A DNA stretch of 64,000 nucleotides from positions 1-64,000 of the forward strand of contig JAVEDE010000061.1 in assembly GCA_030841105.1 (NCBI GenBank), given 5' to 3'. The position numbers and the translations under genes are program-made. The DNA is from Pyrinomonadaceae bacterium (GTDB lineage Bacteria; Acidobacteriota; Blastocatellia; Pyrinomonadales; Pyrinomonadaceae). Positions 18,300 through 25,628 of the stretch are shown here, piece after piece. Under the pieces are notes generated by a model, which worked only from the letters and a program-made list of their open reading frames with translations, searched no databases and was not told the DNA's origin. How positions within the stretch are numbered: position 1 is the first letter of the stretch; the number at the start of each line of letters is the position of its first letter.

Positions 18300-18785
18300 C
18301 TAGGACGCACGCCCGTCGTGCGCGTCGTGGCAACTCGGCGCGAGTTTGGCGAACACCGCGCGGCCGATGAGCGCCACCACGATGATCAGGATCGGCCCCA
18401 CAAGCAAACCGCCCGCGCGCGTCGTCATCGCCTGCGCCATCGGCACGACCGTCCCCTCCGGGACGTTCAATGCGTCCCAGTGGCGGAAGTAGGTGTTGAG
18501 GTTGGCGAGATAGCTGATGAGCGTGGCCGTGAAGATCATGATCTGCGACCACAGGCCGAGCACGAGGCCGATGAGGATCGTGCCCACCCAACTGAAGTTG
18601 CCGATGCGGTTCGACATCGCGCCGTAGATGAGCGCGCAGATGATCGTCAGGCCGAGGACGGAGAACATCGCGTTGCCGCGCGGCGCGTAGGGCGTGCCCG
18701 CGAGGCCGACGGCGAAACGCGCAATCGTCCAGATGACGATCAGGACTAAGGGCAGGCGCACGAAGCGCAGGACACGTGAAAGCAT
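18300..18785 (-). CDS. Small polytopic membrane protein
   Basis: 161 aa with four hydrophobic helices (about residues 8-30, 38-58, 66-92 and 122-145). It contains the polar motif YFRHWDALNVPEG between helices. The family was not recognised. The last residues (CHDAHDGRAS) are low complexity and may be poorly conserved. A 38-aa single-helix protein is encoded 53 bp upstream on the same strand, so the two may form one unit. Confidence 0.8.
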   Translation of the reverse strand: MLSRVLRFVRLPLVLIVIWTIARFAVGLAGTPYAPRGNAMFSVLGLTIICALIYGAMSNRIGNFSWVGTILIGLVLGLWSQIMIFTATLISYLANLNTYFRHWDALNVPEGTVVPMAQAMTTRAGGLLVGPILIIVVALIGRAVFAKLAPSCHDAHDGRAS

Positions 18786-18838
18786 GGGGGAGTACCTCTC
18801 AAGTCAGGGGAATGGAAGAACTTTGAAACCGCCGCCCG

Positions 18839-18955
18839 CTAAATAAAACCTAACTTCTTCGCCACCACAACCAGCAGGAACGCGATGGCCAAAAAAGTCG
18901 CCAGCCACGGGCGGTTGCCCATCGGGCATTTACTGTCTTTCGTCTCTTCGCTCAT
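18839..18955 (-). CDS. Tiny single-helix membrane protein (38 aa)
   Basis: The frame encodes MSEETKDSKCPMGNRPWL followed by a continuous hydrophobic helix and the tail KKLGFI. It has the composition of a genuine small membrane protein: charged N-terminus, one helix, positive C-terminus. It lies on the same strand as, and just upstream of, the four-helix protein. No obvious ribosome site was found, so the call rests on composition and context. Confidence 0.5.
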   Translation of the reverse strand: MSEETKDSKCPMGNRPWLATFLAIAFLLVVVAKKLGFI

Positions 18956-19053
18956 CGCCGTAGTTCCGGGTTTGCGCGCAGCCCGCCGACTGTGCGAGCA
19001 TCGCGCCTTCGAGTTAAACTATTTCCAGTCTCATTCGCACGAGTCCAATTTAC

Positions 19054-20259
19054 ATGACCCAACCCGCCGCCACAACACCGCCGCCGCAGCATCGCCACGT
19101 CTCCGAGAAGGCGTCGCGCTTCACCGAATCCGTGATCCGCGAGATGACGCGCGAAGCCCTCAAGCACGGCGCGGTCAATCTCTCGCAGGGCTTCCCCGAT
19201 TTCCCCGCGCCCGCCGACATCAAAGCGGCGGCCATGCGTGCCATTGACGCGGACGTGAACCAGTACGCGATCACTTGGGGCGCGCGTGATTTCCGCGAGG
19301 CGATTGCCGCGAAGACGAAGTGGTATCTCGGACTCGACGTTGATCCCGAAACTGAAATCACCGTCACCTGCGGCTCGACCGAGGGCATGATCGCGGCGAT
19401 GATGGCGACGGTTGACCCCGGCGAAGAGGTCGTTATCTTCGAGCCGTTCTACGAGAACTACGCGCCCGACGCCATCCTCTCCGACGCGCGCCCGCGCTAC
19501 GTCCCTTTGCGCGCGCCCGGCTGGACGTTCGACCGCGACGAACTCCGCGCCGCCTTCAACGAGCGCACCAAGGCGATCATCATCTGCAACCCGAACAACC
19601 CGACCGGGAAAGTTTTCACGCGCGACGAACTCGAATTCATCGCCACGCTCTGCCGCGAGCACGACGCGCTCTGCTTCACAGACGAAATCTACGAGCACAT
19701 CCTCTACCCGCGCGAGGGCGCTGGCGTCGCGCACGTCTCGATGGCGCAACTGGAAGGCATGCGCGAGCGCACCGTCATCGTCAACTCGATGTCGAAGACC
19801 TACTCGGTGACGGGTTGGCGCGTCGGCTACTGCATCGCGCCGCCCGCCATCACCTCGGCCATACGCAAAGTCCACGACTTCCTCACCGTCGGCGCGGCCG
19901 CCCCGCTGCAAGCAGCCGGGGCGATGGCCTTGCGCTTGCCGCCCGAATACTACGAGCACTTGCAGGCCGACTACGCGGCGCGGCGCGATCTGCTCCTGCC
20001 CATCCTCGAAGCGGCGGGCTTCCGCGTGTTCCGTCCCGACGGCGCGTACTACGTGATGACCGACATCTCCGCGTTCGGCTTCGCAAACGACGTGGAGTTC
20101 ACGCGCCACTTGATCCAAAAGGTCGGCGTCGCCTGCGTGCCCGGCTCGTCCTTCTACAGCGACCCGGCGCGCGGCGCGCAGCAGGTGCGCTTCTGCTTCT
20201 GCAAAAAAGACGAGACGCTCCACGCTGCCGCCGAGCGTCTCCAAAAACTTCGCGCTTGA
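19054..20259 (+). CDS. PLP-dependent aminotransferase class I/II
   Basis: 401 aa fold-type I aminotransferase, similar to aspartate, methionine or kynurenine transaminases. It has N-terminal NLSQGFPDFPAP, the substrate region NPNNPTGKVFTRDE, the Asp/Tyr pair CFTDEIYEHILYP, the PLP Schiff-base lysine (about 248) in SMSKTYSVTGWRVGY, and a C-terminal Arg in QQVRFCFCK. The subfamily resembles YbdL/KAT enzymes, but the amino acid substrate cannot be fixed. It is monocistronic. The ATG is preceded by no strong ribosome site. Confidence 0.93.
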   Translation: MTQPAATTPPPQHRHVSEKASRFTESVIREMTREALKHGAVNLSQGFPDFPAPADIKAAAMRAIDADVNQYAITWGARDFREAIAAKTKWYLGLDVDPETEITVTCGSTEGMIAAMMATVDPGEEVVIFEPFYENYAPDAILSDARPRYVPLRAPGWTFDRDELRAAFNERTKAIIICNPNNPTGKVFTRDELEFIATLCREHDALCFTDEIYEHILYPREGAGVAHVSMAQLEGMRERTVIVNSMSKTYSVTGWRVGYCIAPPAITSAIRKVHDFLTVGAAAPLQAAGAMALRLPPEYYEHLQADYAARRDLLLPILEAAGFRVFRPDGAYYVMTDISAFGFANDVEFTRHLIQKVGVACVPGSSFYSDPARGAQQVRFCFCKKDETLHAAAERLQKLRA

Positions 20260-20322
20260 GTTTGCGAACTTACAGGCGAGACTAATTGAACCTCTGATAA
20301 ACTTCGACCAACCGACCCGACC

Positions 20323-20523
20323 GTGTGGGACACTAAACGTCAAATCATCTGGCTCGCGACCGCCGTCATCTTCGGCACGTTCGTCGTCTACCAGCACGCC
20401 CGCGACGAGGCCGAAGGCTTCGACCCGGCCTACTTCGCCCTCCTCGAAATCATCCTCATCATCATCATCGGCACGATGTTTTATTTCTACTCGAAGAACA
20501 GTGACAAGAACAGTGACAAGTGA
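20323..20523 (+). CDS. Small two-helix membrane protein
   Basis: 66 aa from a GTG start. Two hydrophobic segments (about residues 7-22 and 38-56) are separated by an acidic loop (HARDEAEGFDPAY). The C-terminal NSDKNSDK and the stop codon are encoded by the first units of the GTGACAA heptamer repeat that fills the gap. Family not recognised. Confidence 0.65.
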   Translation: MWDTKRQIIWLATAVIFGTFVVYQHARDEAEGFDPAYFALLEIILIIIIGTMFYFYSKNSDKNSDK

Positions 20524-20640
20524 CGGGTGACAAGTGACAAGTTAGAAAGCCAACCCGCTTTAACTTGTCACTTGTCACCCGTCACTTGTCACGTTGTATT
20601 AACTCGTCACTTGTCACCCGTCACTTGTCACTGGTGTGTG
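20497..20640. repeat. Heptamer inverted-repeat element, GTGACAA family
   Basis: Left arm (to 20552): GTGACAA GTGACGG GTGACAA GTGACAA. After a short AT-rich centre two blocks of the complement follow (TTGTCAC TTGTCAC CCGTCAC TTGTCAC, then TCGTCAC TTGTCAC CCGTCAC TTGTCAC). It lies between convergent genes, and both stop codons fall inside it. Confidence 0.9.
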
Positions 20641-21530
20641 GGCGGCTGCGCCGACTTGTGCCGGAGGCTGATGCCGGCGTTGCCGACGATGAGCAGGCGG
20701 CGCGCTTCGGAGTAAGGGAGCGCGGTCGGGGCGTAGGAGAGCAGGTAGCGGTGCTTGCGCAGTTCGTCGCAGATCAGCTTGGCCGACTCGGCCGGTTTGT
20801 CGAGCGGCAGGACGCGCCCGCCCGTGCCTTCCACGAGTTGTTGGACGACCTGCGTGGGCTTCGGCTGGTCGCGGCGGTGCGCGCCGCCCGTGCGGTCGGG
20901 GATTTGCAGCGCGTAGACGGTGATGTCCGACTTTTGCAGTTCGTTGAGGAGGTCTTTGAACTTCGTGTTGCTGCCGCGATCCAGCCCGTCGCCGACGAGC
21001 ACGATGATACGCTTGCGGTTCGCCCCGGTGAGCGGGCGCAAGGCCACTTCGATGACGTCGTTGATCGCGTCGAAGAGATGCGGGTCGCCCTTCTTCCTGA
21101 GCAGCGCGACGGCCTCTTCCACGTCCTTCGTCTTGTCCGTCCAGTCGGCCGAGAGTTGTTCGGCGCGTTCGTCAAAGCCCGCGATGAGCAGTTGGTCGCC
21201 CTCGTAAATCTCGTAGGCGAACTCGCGCGCGACGCTCGCCAGTTTCGGCACGTCGGTGCGAAGGCTGAGCGAGTTGTCGAAGAGAAGGACGATGCGCGCG
21301 GGGCCGGTGTCGGGCGTCAAATTCTGGATGCTCTGTTCGATGCCGTCATCGTAGAGGGCGAGTTCCTTGGAGGTGATGGGGGCGTTCGAGCCGTCTTCGC
21401 GCACGGCGACGAGGTTGACGAGCGTGGCGCGGTCGCGCGAATTAGCGGGACGCCGCCCCGCCTGTCCCGCCACCGCGAGACATGCGGCGATGGTGAGACC
21501 GGCGGCGAGTAAAACTTTAGGGTAAGACAC
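20628..21530 (-). CDS. VWFA-related acidobacterial domain protein (short form)
   Basis: 300 aa. A signal peptide (about residues 1-22) is followed by a beta-strand module and a von Willebrand factor A domain whose MIDAS reads LLFDNSLSLR (DxSxS present), with VLVGDGLDRGSN as a later metal-loop segment. Proteins of this type are exported and abundant in Acidobacteriota, and their ligands are unknown. The C-terminal tail (HKSAQPPTHQ) and stop run into the heptamer repeat. Confidence 0.85.
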   Translation of the reverse strand: MSYPKVLLAAGLTIAACLAVAGQAGRRPANSRDRATLVNLVAVREDGSNAPITSKELALYDDGIEQSIQNLTPDTGPARIVLLFDNSLSLRTDVPKLASVAREFAYEIYEGDQLLIAGFDERAEQLSADWTDKTKDVEEAVALLRKKGDPHLFDAINDVIEVALRPLTGANRKRIIVLVGDGLDRGSNTKFKDLLNELQKSDITVYALQIPDRTGGAHRRDQPKPTQVVQQLVEGTGGRVLPLDKPAESAKLICDELRKHRYLLSYAPTALPYSEARRLLIVGNAGISLRHKSAQPPTHQ

Positions 21531-21562
21531 AGGGCTTGGCCTCGAAGTAGGGATGTCGGGAC

Positions 21563-21937
21563 TTAATCTCTTTTCGAGGGCTTGGATGTCGAGTTCGGCC
21601 GAGAGGTTTTCTTGCCTTTGGTTTCTTCGGCGGCGGCGGGTTCGGATTTAGTCTCCGTCGGGGTGGCGGTTTTGGTGTCGGCCGCGCCGCCGTCCGTCTT
21701 GGTCTCCGCCACGCTCACGGCCTTCGCGGCCGATTCTTTGTCGCCGTCGCCGGTCTTCTTCTTGGCATAGTCCGTCACGTACCAGCCGGAGCCTTTGAGT
21801 TGAAAACTGCTCGTTGACCACTCTTTCTCCAACTTTCCGCCGCAACTCTTGCAACGCTTCAAAGGCTTGTCCGTGATCTTCTGCATCACCTCGACGCGTG
21901 CGCCGCACTTCTGGCAACTGTATTCGTAAATCGGCAT
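21563..21937 (-). CDS. FmdB-type zinc ribbon protein
   Basis: 124 aa. The N-terminal zinc ribbon has Cys8, Cys11, Cys29 and Cys32 (MPIYEYSCQKCG and KRCKSCGG), diagnostic of the FmdB/CxxC regulatory family. Residues about 70-124 are a low-complexity Lys/Ala/Thr/Glu tail. FmdB was named from a regulator of formamidase and amidase genes, and the role of most homologues is unknown. The start is the ATG of MPIYEYSC, supported by a promoter 62-90 bp upstream. Confidence 0.9.
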   Translation of the reverse strand: MPIYEYSCQKCGARVEVMQKITDKPLKRCKSCGGKLEKEWSTSSFQLKGSGWYVTDYAKKKTGDGDKESAAKAVSVAETKTDGGAADTKTATPTETKSEPAAAEETKGKKTSRPNSTSKPSKRD

Positions 21938-21998
21938 ATAATCTTTTCCGTCGTCTCTTACCGACAAAATTGAGTTTTGAAAATTTAAACTGCACTCG

Positions 21999-22027
21999 AT
22001 TATACGGAGCGCGCCAAAGGCACGCAA
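21999..22027 (-). promoter_or_regulatory. Sigma-70-type promoter of the FmdB gene
   Basis: On the minus strand TTGCGT (22022-22027), a 17-bp spacer and TATAAT (21999-22004). The expected leader is about 55 nt. Confidence 0.65.
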
Positions 22028-22176
22028 CCGCCTGCGCCGTTCGGGTGCGAGAACCGACGCGCGGCCGTTTATTGCGAGATAACGACAAAAATAAATTCCT
22101 TCCAACGTATATTTTTGCACCCTTTCAATACGCCGAAACCGTCCAACACCCTCAAAAACATCGCTCAGGATGAACG

Positions 22177-22436
22177 GTTACAGAGGCAAGTTTTATCCCC
22201 TCAGTAACTTGCGTCCGCGTGAATTAAATACAGACAGATAAAGGACTTATTTGCATAAATTTCGTGCGCTCGAAGCAACCGGCGGGGCGGTTCGTCCATC
22301 TTATCCCCGGTCTCGATTAATGCTCTTTGCAAATCGTTTCCACCATGCGTAGCCCCCAACCTTTGCACCGCATCAACGATGCAACCGATGGCGTCGAAGC
22401 CCCGGTTCGACCCTAGCTCACATGGAGAACGACTGA
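22177..22436 (+). promoter_or_regulatory. Possible structured leader of the SLT gene
   Basis: About 260 bp of AT-mixed sequence with several short stems (GCATC...GATGC at 22370-22382; GTCGAA...TTCGAC at 22393-22410). A four-codon frame (ATG GAG AAC GAC TGA) ends directly at the SLT start codon and contains its GGAGAA ribosome site. No riboswitch class could be matched by eye. Confidence 0.3.
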
Positions 22437-23054
22437 ATGCAGATTACCCGGCACGTTACTCATTTCCGCTCTTTTAAATTATCACTTTTAACGATCTTCG
22501 CCCTTTTCCTCATCACCAATTTCACCAGCCTCGGAACCAGAGTCTTCGCGCCGTCGGCCGCGGCCACCCTGCGCACCACGACGGAGAACTTCATCCCCAC
22601 GGACATCCCCACGTCCGGCGACGCCGGAATTGATCAAATGATCTTCCGCGCCGGCAAAGAGTACGGCGTTGACCCGCGCCTGATTCACGCCGTCGTCTTT
22701 CAGGAGTCGCGCTACAAAACGGACGCCGAGTCGCACGCGGGCGCGCAAGGTCTCATGCAAATGATGCCCGCCACGGCCGCGCGCTTCGCCGTCGAGGGCA
22801 AGACGGGCACGGAACAGAACGTCTACGCCGGGACGAAGTTGCTGCGCTGGCTCTTGAAGCGTTTCGACGGCAACGTCGAACTCGCGCTCGCCGGTTACAA
22901 CGCGGGCGAAGGCTCGGTTGACAAGTACGACGGCATCCCGCCCTTCCCCGAAACGCAAAACTACGTCCGCAAGATCACCGCCAACTACGGCAAAACTTAC
23001 CACCCCATCCTCGACCCCGCCGACGCCAACATCCACTTCCAACTCACCCAATAA
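22437..23054 (+). CDS. Small lytic transglycosylase (SLT domain)
   Basis: 205 aa. A signal peptide or anchor (about residues 10-38) is followed by one SLT domain: catalytic Glu in AVVFQESRYKTDAESHAGA, then GLMQMMPATAARF and LAGYNAGEGSVDKYDG. It resembles MltE/RlpA-neighbour type murein transglycosylases that cleave glycan strands in the periplasm. This is the second SLT enzyme in the window. A GGAGAACGACTGA site precedes the ATG. Confidence 0.93.
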   Translation: MQITRHVTHFRSFKLSLLTIFALFLITNFTSLGTRVFAPSAAATLRTTTENFIPTDIPTSGDAGIDQMIFRAGKEYGVDPRLIHAVVFQESRYKTDAESHAGAQGLMQMMPATAARFAVEGKTGTEQNVYAGTKLLRWLLKRFDGNVELALAGYNAGEGSVDKYDGIPPFPETQNYVRKITANYGKTYHPILDPADANIHFQLTQ

Positions 23055-23058
23055 TAAT

Positions 23059-23150
23059 GGATGAAGAATGAAGGATGAGGGATGAAAGGAAGCACTCAAT
23101 CAGTTGAGTGCTTTTCTTATTCACCCCTCATCCTTCATCCCTCATCCCTT
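23059..23150. repeat. Heptamer inverted-repeat element, GGATGAA family, with internal terminator
   Basis: Left arm GGATGAA GAATGAA GGATGAG GGATGAA; right arm CCTCATC CTTCATC CCTCATC. Between them lies the terminator hairpin at 23090-23116. Confidence 0.88.
23090..23116 (+). terminator. Rho-independent terminator of the small SLT gene
   Basis: AGCACTCAA (23091-23099) and TTGAGTGCT (23104-23112) pair perfectly around TCAG and are followed by TTTT. Confidence 0.8.
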
Positions 23151-23268
23151 CTTTGTTATCATCTGCCCTTAACATTTCCCTCGCCTGAGCGCGCGAGGCG
23201 CGTCGCCGACCATAAGGCGACGCGGCTCACGCCCCGGCGAGTTCGTCAGTTAAGGAGCAGCCGCGCCG

Positions 23269-25407
23269 TTGTCTTTGCAGCCCACGCCCATCACAAGCCT
23301 CGAATCGCTCTCGCTCGAACGCAAGATCAAGATGCACGAGGCGCGCGAGGCGATCATCAACCGCCTCGCCCCGTCCATCCACACCAAGATTGACCTCGAC
23401 AAATTCTTGCAGGCGGTCGTCAGCGAACTCGGACAGATGATGGACGTGGATCGCTGCGACGTGATCCAACTCGCCTCCGAAGGCGAACTGCGCATCAGCC
23501 ACGAATGGCGCGCGAGCGAAGACATCCCTTCGAGCCTCGGCATGTCCGTGCCCGTAGACTTCCGCCAACTCGCCGGTCGTTTCAATCTCGCGCAGCCGAT
23601 CCGCATTGACGACACCGCCGCGCCCGACCTCGATCCGAAAGTGAGTCTTTTGCCCGCGAGTCTCAACACGCGCTCGCTCCTCGTCGTCCCCGTCGTGCTC
23701 GCGGGCGACGTGCTCGGCCTCGTCGGCATGCACACGGTGCGCGCGCCGCGCAAGTGGCTCGACGAAGAGGTCTCCTTCCTCCAATCCATCGCGCGGCAGA
23801 TCGCGGTCGGCTACCAGTACGCGCGGCTCTACACGGATCAGCAGCGCGAGTCGCACCGCACGCGCGCGCTCCTTGAGATCGCCAACACCTTGAACGCGCG
23901 CTCGGACTTCAACGAGGTCACGTCGCTCGTCCTCGAACGCGCGCTCGCGCTCGTCGGCGCGGACTACTGCGCGCTCGGCGTGATGAACCCGACGGGCAAA
24001 GCCATCAGTCTCGCCGCCTTCAAGGCCGCGCCGCACGCCGCCACCGAGGGCGTGCGCGGCCTCATCAAAGAGCACGGCCAGTCAATAGACATCACGGACT
24101 ATCCCGCGATTCAAGAACTGTTCCGTGAAGGCAAGACGCTGCACGTCTTCGACACGACGCTGCCGCCGCCGATCCGCTTCGTCTTCAACGCCACGCTCGG
24201 CGGCCACGCCGCGCTCGTCGCGCCCGTCCACGTCGGCGGGCAGACCTTCGGGCTGCTCGGGTTGGTGTGGAGCACGGCGCGCGAGAGTTTCGACGAACAC
24301 GAGACCGCGCTCGTCGAAGGCATCGCCGACCAACTCGGCACGGCCTTAGAGCGCGACCAACTCTCGGCGGAAGTGATGCGCCTGCGCACAGTCCTCCACC
24401 AACGCCGCGCCGAAGACCGCATCATCGGGCAAGCCCCGGCCATCCGCCGCGCCATCGAACTCGCCTTGAACGTCGCCGACACGCAGACCTCCGTGCTCGT
24501 GCAGGGCGAATCGGGCACGGGCAAAGAACTGCTCGCCAACCTCATCCACTACAACTCGCGCAGCAAGGATCGCGCCTACATCAAACTCAACTGCGGCGCG
24601 ATTCCCGAGACGCTCCTCGAATCGGAACTCTTCGGCCACGAGCGCGGCGCGTTCACCGACGCGCGCGCGCGCCGTCGCGGCAAGTTTGAAGAGGCCGACG
24701 GCGGCACGCTCTTTCTCGACGAGATCGGCGAGATGAGTTTGTCGGCGCAGGTGCGCCTCTTGCGCGTCTTGCAGGACGGCGAGTTCACGCGCGTCGGCGG
24801 CAACGAAGTGATCAAGGCGGACGTGCGCGTCATCGCCGCCTCGAACGTTGACCTCGAACGCGCGGTCGAAGGGGGCACGTTCCGGCGCGATCTCTACTAC
24901 CGCCTCTCGGTCTTTCCCATCCGCCTGCCGCCTTTGCGCGAGCGCGCCGAAGACGTGCATCCGCTCGTCATTCATTTCCTCGAACACTACAAGCAGAAGA
25001 CCGGCCGCTACATCTCCGGCATCTCGAAGGACGCCCTCGCCGCCCTCACCGGCTACGACTGGCCGGGCAACGTCCGCGAGTTGGAGAACGCCGTCGAGCG
25101 CGCCGTGATCATCGCTTCGGGTCGCCAGATCGAACTCGACGATCTGCCGGAAGCCATCGGTCGCCCGCTCGTCGAAGCGCGCGCGCACACACGCAGCGAG
25201 CGCACCCGCGCCTCGGCCGAAGGCCGCCACATCACGCTCGAACTCGACGTGCCTTCCACGCTCGAAGAGATCGAACGCCGCGCCATCGAAGCCACGCTCG
25301 ACTACACCGGCGGCGACAAAACCCGCACCGCACGCACCCTCGGCATCGGCCGCAAAACCCTCTATCGCAAATTGCTCGGCTACCAGAACGACGACCCGGC
25401 CGCGTAG
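23269..25407 (+). CDS. Sigma-54-dependent transcriptional activator with two GAF domains
   Basis: 712 aa, cytosolic. Two tandem GAF sensor domains (about 35-190 and 200-365) precede an AAA+ domain (about 390-615) with Walker A GESGTGKE (about 413) and Walker B GGTLFLDEIGEM. The sigma-54 contact loop reads GAFTDA (about 460), a known variant of GAFTGA. The C-terminus has a Fis-type helix-turn-helix (GDKTRTARTLGIGRKTLYRK). There is no receiver domain, so GAF ligands rather than phosphorylation should control it. It starts at TTG behind AAGGAG. Target promoters are not evident nearby. Confidence 0.94.
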   Translation: MSLQPTPITSLESLSLERKIKMHEAREAIINRLAPSIHTKIDLDKFLQAVVSELGQMMDVDRCDVIQLASEGELRISHEWRASEDIPSSLGMSVPVDFRQLAGRFNLAQPIRIDDTAAPDLDPKVSLLPASLNTRSLLVVPVVLAGDVLGLVGMHTVRAPRKWLDEEVSFLQSIARQIAVGYQYARLYTDQQRESHRTRALLEIANTLNARSDFNEVTSLVLERALALVGADYCALGVMNPTGKAISLAAFKAAPHAATEGVRGLIKEHGQSIDITDYPAIQELFREGKTLHVFDTTLPPPIRFVFNATLGGHAALVAPVHVGGQTFGLLGLVWSTARESFDEHETALVEGIADQLGTALERDQLSAEVMRLRTVLHQRRAEDRIIGQAPAIRRAIELALNVADTQTSVLVQGESGTGKELLANLIHYNSRSKDRAYIKLNCGAIPETLLESELFGHERGAFTDARARRRGKFEEADGGTLFLDEIGEMSLSAQVRLLRVLQDGEFTRVGGNEVIKADVRVIAASNVDLERAVEGGTFRRDLYYRLSVFPIRLPPLRERAEDVHPLVIHFLEHYKQKTGRYISGISKDALAALTGYDWPGNVRELENAVERAVIIASGRQIELDDLPEAIGRPLVEARAHTRSERTRASAEGRHITLELDVPSTLEEIERRAIEATLDYTGGDKTRTARTLGIGRKTLYRKLLGYQNDDPAA

Positions 25408-25460
25408 CCACACGGAGCGACGGCGGTTTCCGCCGGGGTCGCAGGCGGGCGCATTTAGTA

Positions 25461-25488
25461 TTGACGCCTCACCTGCCATGAATATAAT
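25461..25488 (+). promoter_or_regulatory. Sigma-70-type promoter of the patatin operon
   Basis: TTGACG (25461-25466), a 16-bp spacer and TATAAT (25483-25488). The transcript would start near 25495, about 134 nt before the ATG. Confidence 0.65.
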
Positions 25489-25628
25489 CGGGGCGTCTCT
25501 CGTGGCCGCGTCCGTCAACGCCGTTCTTTCGTGATCCTCACGAAATACTTTTCACTTCACTGATCGTGCCCGGCATCGCCGCATGCCAGTCGCCGCCATA
25601 ATCAAAGTTGCAGGAGACTCCCACACGC

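Noticed and set aside
18952..20397. 481-aa frame antisense to the aminotransferase
   Set aside because: Sense strand has full PLP aminotransferase motifs; antisense protein has no recognisable domain.
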